A stretch of 61,300 bases of DNA. It comes from Promethearchaeota archaeon. GTDB taxonomy: Archaea > Asgardarchaeota > Lokiarchaeia > Sigyniarchaeales > SOKP01. The stretch covers positions 1-61,300 of the forward strand of contig JAUVXW010000029.1 of NCBI GenBank assembly GCA_030603385.1, written 5' to 3'. The notes below the pieces were generated by a model. That model had not been told where the DNA came from. It saw nothing but the letters and a program-made list of their open reading frames with translations, and did no database searches. This document shows, one piece after another, positions 37,940 to 46,712 of this stretch. A program made the translations under genes and the position numbers. Every line of letters begins with the position of its first letter. The stretch's first letter is position 1.

Positions 37940-39145
37940 ATGGATAGAAATATTGAAAAATTTGATATTTGCATCGTTGGTGCAAGTTTAGCTGGAAATT
38001 ATTTATGTTATTTATTATCAAACACGAATTTAAAAATAGCTGTTATTGAAGAACATAAAGAAATTGGTCTTCCACTTCAATGTGCTGGTATAGTCTCTCA
38101 AAAATTAGTTAAAATCATTAACTTACCTAAAGAAATTGTATTGAATCGTGTGAAAGTAGCGAAGATTGTTGCCCCTAAGGGAAAATTTATCAAATTATCA
38201 GGTGTTGAGGAACCATACATCATTGATAGAATCGCTCTTGATCGTTTATTTCATGAAATGGTAAAAAATAAGAAAAATATTCATTATTTCCTTGGAGAAA
38301 AATTCAAAACCGTTGAATATATCAAAGAAAGCGGAGAAAAATTATTAGTAATTGAAACTTCAAAAAGAGTCCTTAAAGTTAAAATGTTAATTGGGTGTGA
38401 TGGTCCTCTTTCCTCTGTAGCTAAATCTTTTGGAATAACCAACAAAATTTTATATGCTATTCAAATTCGAATCTCTGGCAAGTTTGATGAAGATGAAGCA
38501 GCAATGTACTTTAATCCCAGATGGAAAGAATTATTTGGCTGGATAGTGCCAGAGGGAAATGGTGTTGTCCGAGTTGGGATGGCTTGTTCACAAAATCTTA
38601 CGAAAAATTTTCAGTATTTTATTAAACAACTTGAATTAGATTTTGAGAAGAAGATCGAACAACAAGGAGGCCTTATCCCTTATGGAATGATGAATAAACT
38701 TGCATTTAATAATGTTTTACTACTAGGTGATTCTGCATGCCAAGTTAAAACTACTACGGGAGGAGGCATAATTATGCTTTTGACAGCAGCGAATTATGCT
38801 GCTAATTGTATTCAAAAATGTTTCATAAACGGCAATTTTTCAAGGGGAATAATTAAAAAATATTATGAAACACCATGTATATCTACAATTGGAAAAGAAT
38901 TGAAAATCCATTATTTAATTCGAACATTTTTGGAAAAATTTAGCAATAATGATTATGAAACGATATTTCAAATAATAAAAACAAGTAAAATTAATAATTT
39001 AATTACCATTTATGGAGACATGGATTTCCCAAAAGCAATAATTTTTAAGTTATTAAAGAATCCATTAGTTTTCCCGTTTTTAATAAAATTTACATTAAAA
39101 TATCCTAATATTTTTATCAAATTATTAAAAATATTAATCAAATAA
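37940..39145 (+). CDS. Geranylgeranyl-reductase-family FAD oxidoreductase
   Basis: Flavoprotein of 401 residues in the family that saturates the isoprenoid chains of archaeal membrane lipids. FDICIVGASLAGNYLCYLL is the N-terminal Rossmann FAD site, LPLQCAGIVS the conserved P-x-x-C-A-G region, LIGCDGPLSSVAK the central motif, and LLLGDSACQVKTTTGGGI the second FAD-contact motif (GDAA-type). The C-terminal 90 residues are helical and hydrophobic, which suits membrane association. It could be digeranylgeranylglycerophospholipid reductase or one of the paralogs acting on quinones or other prenyl groups. It sits just before a UroD-family gene (33 bases), possibly co-transcribed. Confidence 0.85.
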   Translation: MDRNIEKFDICIVGASLAGNYLCYLLSNTNLKIAVIEEHKEIGLPLQCAGIVSQKLVKIINLPKEIVLNRVKVAKIVAPKGKFIKLSGVEEPYIIDRIALDRLFHEMVKNKKNIHYFLGEKFKTVEYIKESGEKLLVIETSKRVLKVKMLIGCDGPLSSVAKSFGITNKILYAIQIRISGKFDEDEAAMYFNPRWKELFGWIVPEGNGVVRVGMACSQNLTKNFQYFIKQLELDFEKKIEQQGGLIPYGMMNKLAFNNVLLLGDSACQVKTTTGGGIIMLLTAANYAANCIQKCFINGNFSRGIIKKYYETPCISTIGKELKIHYLIRTFLEKFSNNDYETIFQIIKTSKINNLITIYGDMDFPKAIIFKLLKNPLVFPFLIKFTLKYPNIFIKLLKILIK

Positions 39146-39178
39146 AACTGAATCATTAGTATTAATGGTAGAATTTGT

Positions 39179-40375
39179 ATGAACTGCAGAGAAAGAATTC
39201 TTACAGCTTTAAATATGGAAGAACCAGATAAAGTTCCTTCTTTTGAATTATCAATAGATAATTTAAAGATTTGCAAACACTTTAATGAAGATTATGTATT
39301 TCAAGGGATGGTAAAAAGCTTCAATGATACATATGATTTGTGTCAAGGAGATACAAACGCTTTAACCAAAACTATTAAAATGGCAACCGAAACAAGAACC
39401 TACATAAAAAACACTCTAAATAGACATATAAATATATATAAAAAAATTGGAATCGATCTTGCAATTGTTCCGTTTACAGGTTATATTCTTTTTCCTGTAA
39501 AGTGTGAAAGGACACATTTTATTGATGAATATGGAAGAGTTTTTGATTTAAGAAAAAACCCAGCTGATGGTATGGATATAGCATACTACAGGGATGGCAT
39601 ATTTAAAAATTTAGAAGAATTCGAATCATTCCAAGATCTAGATGTAGATACTCCCCGAAGAGAAAAATACTTTAAAGCAATGAAAAAAACGGAGAAAGAT
39701 TCTCAAGGTAGAATTTCCATTATACCAGCAGTATGGGGAGTATTTGAGCCTTCATGGCAAGTTTTTGGTTTTTCAACTTTTAGTAAAATATTAAGAAATT
39801 CAAAAAAGATTAAGAAAGTTTTTGATAAATTTGGAAAATTTCTTGTGAATTCGGTGAAAACTTTTATTGATTGGGGAGAAACAGGTGCAATATTGATAAT
39901 GGATGATTATGGATATAAAACTGGACTATTAATGAACCCTAAAAACTATAAAACTTATGTTCTTCCTTGGTTAGAAGAAGCTTGTAGAGCTGCGCATAAG
40001 GGAGGTTTAAAAGTGATCCTACATAGCTGTGGAGATATTCTTCAATTGTTTGAAGATATTGTTAAAGTAGGTGTCGATGCAATTCATCCTATAGAGCCTA
40101 CAACAGCAAATTCTAAATACAATATTTATGAATTATACGAGAAATTTTCTGAAGGAATTTCCTTTATCGGAAATGTATCCCCACAAGATCTTGCAGATAA
40201 AGATCAGAATTTTATAAAATCCTATACAAAAAACCTTGTCAAAAAACTCGCTCCTGGAGGAGGGTTTATCTTAAGTTCCGGACATAGCATAAATCCCTCT
40301 GTTAAACTAGAAAACTTTCTAGCAATGCATAATACATTAAAGAAATATGGAACATATCCTATTTCCGTTAGTTAG
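39179..40375 (+). CDS. Uroporphyrinogen decarboxylase-family protein (methyltransferase-like)
   Basis: TIM-barrel protein of 398 residues in the UroD/MtaA superfamily. LNMEEPDKVPSFEL near the start is the usual opening; the zinc-ligand region ILHSCGDILQLFEDIV near 280 gives His and Cys in the H-x-C pattern of cobalamin-dependent methyltransferases; VGVDAIHPIEP and SFIGNVSPQDLAD follow, and GGGFILSSGHSINPS closes the barrel. The pattern fits methylcobamide:acceptor methyltransferases better than heme-pathway UroD. The third-ligand Cys seen in MtaA is replaced by Ser in SSGH. No corrinoid protein is adjacent; one lies at 51.7 kb with another family member. The substrate is unknown. Confidence 0.8.
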   Translation: MNCRERILTALNMEEPDKVPSFELSIDNLKICKHFNEDYVFQGMVKSFNDTYDLCQGDTNALTKTIKMATETRTYIKNTLNRHINIYKKIGIDLAIVPFTGYILFPVKCERTHFIDEYGRVFDLRKNPADGMDIAYYRDGIFKNLEEFESFQDLDVDTPRREKYFKAMKKTEKDSQGRISIIPAVWGVFEPSWQVFGFSTFSKILRNSKKIKKVFDKFGKFLVNSVKTFIDWGETGAILIMDDYGYKTGLLMNPKNYKTYVLPWLEEACRAAHKGGLKVILHSCGDILQLFEDIVKVGVDAIHPIEPTTANSKYNIYELYEKFSEGISFIGNVSPQDLADKDQNFIKSYTKNLVKKLAPGGGFILSSGHSINPSVKLENFLAMHNTLKKYGTYPISVS

Positions 40376-40418
40376 TTCTTTAAATATAAGATTCACAAAT
40401 TTGATGATATTTGAATCC

Positions 40419-40781
40419 TTAAAGATGAGGAGCAATCATAGAAAAGAACGCTATTTGGTTAAAAATTAAATACCAAATTAACATAAATGCAGCAATAATT
40501 ACTGTTGAAACTAAACCAAAACCTTTAACTCCTCTTGGAATACCTAAATCTTCACTTTTTCTTTGAATAAACGCACGAATCATAGCCACAATGTATATTA
40601 GAACAACTATGAGAGCAACTATCCATAAAAACAACATGAACAACGATAGAGTATAAACGGGAAAGTCATTTAGCCATACCCAAAATTCTACTATCAAGTA
40701 TGTTGGAATTGAGCTGTAGATGACTGCTGTGAGAAAAAATACGATCCCCCATAATATACCTTTTAAAGAATTAGACGTCAT
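40419..40781 (-). CDS. Small membrane protein with three helices
   Basis: Unrecognised protein of 120 residues with hydrophobic helices near 8-32, 42-72 and 88-115, separated by a basic, probably cytosolic loop (AFIQRKSEDLGIPRG). It is on the same strand as, and 75 bases after, the longin-GTPase gene, so the two might be co-expressed. No motif points to a function. Confidence 0.6.
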   Translation of the reverse strand: MTSNSLKGILWGIVFFLTAVIYSSIPTYLIVEFWVWLNDFPVYTLSLFMLFLWIVALIVVLIYIVAMIRAFIQRKSEDLGIPRGVKGFGLVSTVIIAAFMLIWYLIFNQIAFFSMIAPHL

Positions 40782-40856
40782 CTATTTAATATATTAATAA
40801 TAATTTAAAAGATTTGTTAGAGGGCATATTAAGAATCTTGGACTCTGACTTAAAAA

Positions 40857-41894
40857 TTACAGAATGTTTTTAATCATCCATCGAAGGGATTTCATGACTC
40901 TATCATCCTCTTCTAAAATTTTAATAGGAAAATATCTAATTCTCCTACCATTTTCTTTCAATTTTTCGATATCAAAGATATTATGAATCTTTTCTTTTTT
41001 ATTGTCTTCATCAATATTAAATTTATTACCAATTATTAAAACGGGAATTGGATCAATCACTTTTTCCAAATATTTGTCCTCAATAATTTGAAACATGTTT
41101 TTTGTATCTATTATCGAGTTTTGATCAGATAACTTAAAAATAAGAATTAAGCCTTGGGCATGAGTCACGCATTCATCAAAAGAATTAAATCCTTTACACC
41201 CAAATTCACATTCATTTTCATCATATTCTAAAATTTCAAGATTCTCTATGAGTACTTCTAAAATTCTTACAGACAAGTCATTATTCTTTATATTTAGGAA
41301 TTGAATTAATTCAATGTTCTTCAGTAATGTTTTCTTACCAGCTTTGGGGGCTCCTGCTATAAAGACTTTCTTTATTATTTTCTTACTTTTAATAGGTGTT
41401 TCTAAACGATATTCTGGCGTTAATTTTCGGAAATATTTGTTAAATATCTCTAAAAAAGCATTTTTGAGCTTTTCATCAGCATAATTTAAAACATTCCCTT
41501 CTGAAATTACACTTCTTTTTAGATGTAATAGAGCTGTAAGTTCATTCATTTTTTTTATTTCTTCAGCAAAATCTTCCAAAATAGGGCCTTTAGAATCTAA
41601 ATACTTAAAAACATCAACAATTTCGTCTTTAAAGATAGCTGTTTTAATCATATAAGAAATCATCATTAAATCTTTGCCACCACGTGCAAATTTGGATTCT
41701 ATATAAAATAAATGATTTACTGTCTGGTACTTTCGATAGGCAAAAATAAAGGTACCCTCTTCATCATTAAATTCAAGAATTCTATCTAAATCTGGAGCCC
41801 CTACAACATTTTCCAATGGTTCGGATGAATAAAACATGTTCGGTCCTATTACTTGGTCAAAATAGGATATAGAAAGAATTTGGTCTTGAGACAT
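40857..41894 (-). CDS. Longin-like domain fused to a divergent small GTPase
   Basis: Asgard-type fusion of 345 residues. The N-terminal 120 residues (ILSISYFDQVIGPNMFYSS, TFIFAYRKYQTVNHLFYIES, LMMISYMIKTAIFKDEI) have the strand-helix order of a longin-like domain. A helical linker leads to a GTPase domain from about 175: the P-loop GAPKAGKKT is at 181-189, the switch II region is degenerate (EYDENECEFG in place of D-x-x-G-Q), ILIFKLSD matches the strand after switch II, and VLIIGNKFN gives the G4 NK pair at 290-291 with N in place of the final Asp. Such proteins may regulate membrane or signalling events in a GTPase network. The altered G3 and G4 suggest weak or nucleotide-relaxed activity. 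Confidence 0.75.
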   Translation of the reverse strand: MSQDQILSISYFDQVIGPNMFYSSEPLENVVGAPDLDRILEFNDEEGTFIFAYRKYQTVNHLFYIESKFARGGKDLMMISYMIKTAIFKDEIVDVFKYLDSKGPILEDFAEEIKKMNELTALLHLKRSVISEGNVLNYADEKLKNAFLEIFNKYFRKLTPEYRLETPIKSKKIIKKVFIAGAPKAGKKTLLKNIELIQFLNIKNNDLSVRILEVLIENLEILEYDENECEFGCKGFNSFDECVTHAQGLILIFKLSDQNSIIDTKNMFQIIEDKYLEKVIDPIPVLIIGNKFNIDEDNKKEKIHNIFDIEKLKENGRRIRYFPIKILEEDDRVMKSLRWMIKNIL

Positions 41895-42026
41895 TTTGAT
41901 TTTTTCAAACTTATTTATTTTAATAAATTGCTGAATTTTTATTAAAAAAGTAAGTTAGCCTTTAATTTAAAATTTATAATTTGAATTAAGCAATAAATAA
42001 TTTATAACCTCAATAAGATATTAAAT

Positions 42027-42036
42027 AAAAAAAAAA
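42027..42036 (-). terminator. T-tract terminator (minus strand) of the membrane hydrolase gene
   Basis: Ten consecutive A residues on the plus strand, read as T10 on the minus strand, lie just after the stop of the minus-strand gene ending at 42049. Confidence 0.5.
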
Positions 42037-42048
42037 GGATTATTGAAT

Positions 42049-43740
42049 TCAGTGGAAAAATCCAAAGATAAAACTTATTCCGCTCTGATATGGAGAAATG
42101 GTACATATTAACAACGTAAAAAATAATGTGTTTACAAGAGCTCCAGGTATTATGTTACCCGTTTTTTCATATACAATAGTTGATATAAAAGCATTCAGTA
42201 AAAAGAGTGGTATTGCGATTGGAAGGAAAGAACCAAAATAGAAAAAGCTTCCCATAATAAGTGCCATAATCAGAAGAATCGTAAACATGTATAGAAATAG
42301 CGTCCCAAAGATTATAAGAGATACTTTTACTAATGGTTTAACACCTTTTTCAAATTTATTTTGAAGAATTCCATGAAATACTAATCCGAATACCATAAAA
42401 ATAATGAAGAAAATGACGAAATACAATGGGATCCATGGGATCTTTGTAATCGAAGGAATCATTCCTATGTAATTTAAACCCGCTGATAAATAAATTATGA
42501 CAGTTAAAAGCGTTGCCAATATTCCCCCCAGTAAGAACTGCCTAATAAGGTTGTTTCTTGAAGTTTTAAATGGTTTCTTTATTATTTCACTTAGCTTAGT
42601 ATTTTTCTTTTTTCCGATTCTCCATAGTAAAACTAAAATTCCAAAAGCTTGACCGAATAATAATGCTGAAATAAATCCCGCTGTCGCTAAGAATAAAATT
42701 AGAATAATTGGTACAAATATAAGTATCCCGGGTAATCCGAGTATTAACGAATACGCAATCGTTTTTCCGCTGAGACTTATAACAGTTTCATCTTCAGTTT
42801 CGAAAGTGAAAGATTCTTCTTCTTTCGTTTTTAGAATCAGCTGTGAAAGAGGATCGACAATTAATGCAAAAAACCCAAAACCCCCAAAGAGTTGTAGGAA
42901 CAAAATTATAAGTCTGGTATGGGCATAAAAGTTTTCATCTATGGGTCTTACATCAGAAAAAGTATTCAACGCAAAATTTCTTGCTTCTCTGATAAAATCT
43001 GGATCCCAATCTCCTAGCACATGGTTACTATTATCATCAAGATAAATCATTGAAGCATTTCCATCTTGAAAACTACCATATAACCTATTTACATCTAAAT
43101 CTGCTATTGGTATACCTGTGTAATCAGATAAACCTTCCTTAAGATCTTCTGGTTTGATTATTTCATCATATCTACCCAGTATCATGAGAATATTTAATGG
43201 ATCCGTTGAATTACCTTTTCTTACATCATTCGGCAATCGTGTTCCAGCACCAATAAAACATTTGAAATCAGTTGATCCATTAACGATTTCAATTCCTGGT
43301 CCACCCCCCATAGAAAAGCCAAAATAACCAAGAGAACTTGTATCAATATCTGACCTACCATATAGATATGACACTATAGCATTTATGTCATTAGTTAATA
43401 AGTCTCTATTAAGTTCCCCTGTACTCAGTCCATGTCCCCGAAAATCGAATGGAACAGCAACAAAACCAGCCGCAGCAAATTCGATTGCATAACCTTTCAA
43501 CATTTCTTTATTTGACATTATTCCATGACCTAAGATTATTGCTTTTTTATTTACTCCTGTTCTTTTTGGTTCGAATACATTAAATGAAATAGTTTCTCCA
43601 TCTATAGTTTTCACAGTTTTATTATAGGTAGCTTTAACATCAAATGGTATTATGAAAATGAAAACAGTTCCTAATATGAAAATCGCAAGAAATATACATA
43701 TTAAAATTATTTTTTTCCGATCTACATCAATTCTGTTCAT
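42049..43740 (-). CDS. Alpha/beta hydrolase fused to a multi-span membrane domain
   Basis: Membrane protein of about 563 residues. A signal-anchor helix lies near 10-32. Residues 45-260 form an alpha/beta-hydrolase domain: GHGIMSNKEM, PFDFRGHGLSTG, nucleophile Ser in GYFGFSMGGG, acid in LGRYDEI and His in SNHVLGDWDP, so the triad is complete. Because the domain follows a single helix, it probably faces outside. Residues 280-563 hold about eight hydrophobic helices with a cytosolic linker containing many Glu and Lys residues. It may be an acyl-transfer, esterase or dienelactone-hydrolase-like enzyme acting at the membrane surface. ATG 43740 is preferred over the TTG three codons upstream at 43749. 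Confidence 0.78.
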   Translation of the reverse strand: MNRIDVDRKKIILICIFLAIFILGTVFIFIIPFDVKATYNKTVKTIDGETISFNVFEPKRTGVNKKAIILGHGIMSNKEMLKGYAIEFAAAGFVAVPFDFRGHGLSTGELNRDLLTNDINAIVSYLYGRSDIDTSSLGYFGFSMGGGPGIEIVNGSTDFKCFIGAGTRLPNDVRKGNSTDPLNILMILGRYDEIIKPEDLKEGLSDYTGIPIADLDVNRLYGSFQDGNASMIYLDDNSNHVLGDWDPDFIREARNFALNTFSDVRPIDENFYAHTRLIILFLQLFGGFGFFALIVDPLSQLILKTKEEESFTFETEDETVISLSGKTIAYSLILGLPGILIFVPIILILFLATAGFISALLFGQAFGILVLLWRIGKKKNTKLSEIIKKPFKTSRNNLIRQFLLGGILATLLTVIIYLSAGLNYIGMIPSITKIPWIPLYFVIFFIIFMVFGLVFHGILQNKFEKGVKPLVKVSLIIFGTLFLYMFTILLIMALIMGSFFYFGSFLPIAIPLFLLNAFISTIVYEKTGNIIPGALVNTLFFTLLICTISPYQSGISFIFGFFH

Positions 43741-44049
43741 TTTTGTCAAATTTTAGATGTTTTAATGATATTTTAATTATTAAATAATTGGATTTTGTGA
43801 TTTATCAATGTTATATTTTTTGAGAACAACAGAAAAAAGTTAAAAAGAGAAAGAATAAGAAAAATAACTTTAATTTTGCTTTCCCGAAGGGTTATAAACA
43901 AGCAATTAATGTGGCTAATAAGCAATTTAAAAAAATAATAACGGTTGTAGATTGAAATTTACAAAGTCGTCATTTTAATTCAAAATAAACAATAAATATT
44001 TCAATTCTCTTTTATTTTCAAATTCAATAATCTTTTATTTTGATGATAT
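43741..44049. other. Divergent intergenic region, about 300 bases
   Basis: A/T-rich spacer between two divergent genes. It must hold both promoters. A short C/G-rich patch (tttcccgaaggg near 43881) is the only compositional feature; no gene or clear hairpin was recognised. Confidence 0.4.
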
Positions 44050-45489
44050 ATGGAAGAATCATTGCCCCCACCAAGAGAATTAATTGGAAAACGATTGTTT
44101 GGATACTCTATGGGGGATTTAGGGATGTCATTAGCTAACATCTTTACTGGAGTTTATATTTTTCAATATTACGTATATACCATCAATTTAAACTCTATAC
44201 TTGTTTCTATAGGTGTAACTACTCAACTTCTTGTCGCAGCCATATTTGCTATAATTTTTGGAGTAATTATTGATAATAAAAAACCAGGTAAACTTGGAAA
44301 ACGGCGCCCATTCCTATTAATTGGGCTACCAATTTGGTTTGCAACAACTATATTGATTTGGCTTCCACCTTGGGGATGCCCAGATGGTAATTCATTGTAT
44401 TTACCAACTGCAATCTATTTTTGGGTTATAATTTTAATTAGATCGATTTCAAGATCTCTTTTATTCAATGTATATATTTCTATGTTACCTGAGCAATCGC
44501 AAACACTAAAAAATAGAGAATCTGTAGCCTCTGTCAGATCTGCTTTTTCTATAATAGCATCAATTGTGGCATTATTGTTACCCTTGATTATCCAGAGTCT
44601 TCTCGAAGATCCTACTAAAGCTAAATGGTGGGATCCATCTGGTAGAATTGTTCTTTTTTATATTCCAATAATAGGCACATGTTTCGCGATTTTTGGATTG
44701 ATTTCAGTACTCTTTATCTTTTTCTCTGTTGATGAAAGCTTTCATAATATGAATGATAATTATAAAAGAGAAAAGGTTACATTGATGGGGAGATTTCGCC
44801 AAATGGCAATACCTGCGAGGGATACTAATTTTAGGAATATAATAATTGCAGGTCTTTTTGCTGGCGTTGCTGGTAAGATTTTAGGGCTTTTAATTTTTCC
44901 TTTCCAAACCTATGTACTTAATTTCACCTCTGCTGAGTTCTATATTTATGTTTTAATCTCTCTTTTTGGTAAATTTGGATGGTATTTTTTCTGGCTGAAA
45001 ATTAGAAAAAGGAATCATATTCTCAAATCGTATTCTACTACTATATTATTAGCTTCATTATCTTCATTTTTGGGGTCCTTCTTTCTATTTGGTTTTCTAC
45101 CTTTTGGATTCCAGTTAGGTTTATACATTATAATATGGAGTACTGTTTTAGGATCAATGTATTCTGCCCCTTTATTTTCAATACCTATCAGAGCAGCCTT
45201 AGTTTATGAAGCTGCAGAGAATTCCAATGAACCAAATATTGATATAGCTATGTCAAAAATATCAGGATCTTATTATGGATTATCATCATTTATCTCATCA
45301 ATGGGTCCCGCTGCTGCATCACTATTAGTTGGCTTTATTCTATCTGGGGCAAATGAAGAAAATCCAATAGTACTTGTATTGCTTTCAGTCTCTATGGGTA
45401 TTTTTTTCTTACTCTCGATGATTTTTATTAGAAAAATAAAAATACATCATATCTCTTTTTTTAATCATAAAGTTACAAAAGAAGTCTAA
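44050..45489 (+). CDS. GPH/MelB-type major facilitator transporter
   Basis: Polytopic membrane protein of 479 residues with about 12 helices. The N-terminal GYSMGDLGMSLANIFTGVY is the helix-1 signature of the glycoside-pentoside-hexuronide:cation symporter family, and DNKKPGKLGKRRPFLLIG is its loop 2-3 motif. A second half begins near 260 (FRNIIIAGLFAGVAGKILGL), with loop 8-9 features after it. Likely to import sugars or related solutes with H+ or Na+; the cation-site Asp seen in MelB helix 1 corresponds to D in MGDLG. The substrate is unknown. It is a single gene, convergent with the M42 peptidase only six bases from its stop. Confidence 0.85.
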   Translation: MEESLPPPRELIGKRLFGYSMGDLGMSLANIFTGVYIFQYYVYTINLNSILVSIGVTTQLLVAAIFAIIFGVIIDNKKPGKLGKRRPFLLIGLPIWFATTILIWLPPWGCPDGNSLYLPTAIYFWVIILIRSISRSLLFNVYISMLPEQSQTLKNRESVASVRSAFSIIASIVALLLPLIIQSLLEDPTKAKWWDPSGRIVLFYIPIIGTCFAIFGLISVLFIFFSVDESFHNMNDNYKREKVTLMGRFRQMAIPARDTNFRNIIIAGLFAGVAGKILGLLIFPFQTYVLNFTSAEFYIYVLISLFGKFGWYFFWLKIRKRNHILKSYSTTILLASLSSFLGSFFLFGFLPFGFQLGLYIIIWSTVLGSMYSAPLFSIPIRAALVYEAAENSNEPNIDIAMSKISGSYYGLSSFISSMGPAAASLLVGFILSGANEENPIVLVLLSVSMGIFFLLSMIFIRKIKIHHISFFNHKVTKEV

Positions 45490-45494
45490 AATAT

Positions 45495-46583
45495 TTAGAT
45501 TTTAATACCTGCAGGATTTTTAATAAAAGCATCAATTAAACGTATTGTGTTATAAAGGTCTTGAAGTTTTAATAATGATGTAGGAGAATGAATATATCTA
45601 CATGGAACGGATACAACTGAGCATGGTACACCTCTTCGAGAAATGTGAATTTTCCCCGCATCGGTGCCACCATAAAGTGGTTTTTTAATTTGATAAGGAA
45701 TATTCTCTATTTCAGCATTTTTAATAATTCTTTTATTAATTTTAGGGTGTGAAATCATCGATCTATCAGCAACAGTTATTGCTGGGCCCTTTCCAATGTC
45801 TACTGGATTTTCTGATTCTCTAATGCCTGGTACATCAGCAGCCGTAGTATTTTCAATTGCTAGTGCTATAGTTGGATTTAACGCATAAGTCCCAGTTACT
45901 GCTCCTCTGCCGCCAATTTCCTCTTGTACTGCAAAATTAAAAAGAACTGTGTCATTATATTGCTCATTTTCCTTTAATAACTTCATGATTTGGAGAAGAA
46001 CATTACAACCAGTACGATCATCAAAAGCCTTACCTCTAATCATTCCGTTTGGAAACTCTTCAAAGGGGGAATATAAGGTACCCGTTGTTCCAATAGAAAT
46101 ATTGTTATCTTGTACTTGTTCTTCTGATACTAATCCTATATCAATATACATATTAGAAACTTCAACCTGCTTTTTTCGTTCTTCTAGTGATGTAAGATGT
46201 GGTGGTTTTGATCCAATTATCCCATGAAAAATTTTCCCTGTATTAGATTTTAAAATCACAGATTGCCCTAAAAGAATTCTAGTATCAAATCCTCCTATTA
46301 ACACAAATCTTAAGAATCCCTTTTTCTCTATATGGGAAATCATAAAGCCAATCTCATCAATATGGGCATCTAACAATATTCTATTATCTTTATTATTTCC
46401 CTCTTTAATAGCAAGAATATTTCCTAAAGAATCTATCCATACATTATCAGCCAACTCTTGAGTTTCAATTTCATTTAGAATAAAGTTGTTCACATCTTCT
46501 TCATGACCAGAGACCCCTATTAATGATGACAACTTCTCTTGAAGATCTTTGATGCTTTCAATATTTAATGTTTCACTTCTCAT
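45495..46583 (-). CDS. M42-family glutamyl/leucyl aminopeptidase
   Basis: Cytosolic metallo-aminopeptidase of the TET/deblocking-aminopeptidase group (362 aa). Di-zinc ligands are H74 in LDAHIDEIGF (with D76), the bridging Asp in GKAFDDRTGC, catalytic and ligand glutamates in FAVQEEIGGRGA, an acidic site near AIENTTAAD, and the final His in CRYIHSP. GGTDAGKIHISRRGVP is a further family stretch. Normal length and complete sites suggest an active enzyme, probably a dodecameric TET particle that degrades peptides released by the proteasome. The start is ATG at 46583. It is alone on its strand. Confidence 0.92.
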   Translation of the reverse strand: MRSETLNIESIKDLQEKLSSLIGVSGHEEDVNNFILNEIETQELADNVWIDSLGNILAIKEGNNKDNRILLDAHIDEIGFMISHIEKKGFLRFVLIGGFDTRILLGQSVILKSNTGKIFHGIIGSKPPHLTSLEERKKQVEVSNMYIDIGLVSEEQVQDNNISIGTTGTLYSPFEEFPNGMIRGKAFDDRTGCNVLLQIMKLLKENEQYNDTVLFNFAVQEEIGGRGAVTGTYALNPTIALAIENTTAADVPGIRESENPVDIGKGPAITVADRSMISHPKINKRIIKNAEIENIPYQIKKPLYGGTDAGKIHISRRGVPCSVVSVPCRYIHSPTSLLKLQDLYNTIRLIDAFIKNPAGIKI

Positions 46584-46712
46584 GATTTATCTTATTTGAA
46601 ATAATTATCGAGAAACCAATATGATATAAAGAAAAAACCTTATTCAATATATATATTGAGTTTTTAAGTTATTAAAAATAAAATTTAATTCGAAAAAAAT
46701 TTAAAAAATTCA

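Noticed and set aside
37940..40375. GGR-family and UroD-family genes as a heme or chlorophyll biosynthesis operon
   Set aside because: The UroD-like protein has the H-x-C pattern of cobamide methyltransferases and the GGR family is general in archaeal lipid metabolism; no other tetrapyrrole genes are present.
43881..43895. tttcccgaaggg patch as a structured RNA
   Set aside because: The possible stem is only three or four base pairs and there is no flanking structure or terminator.
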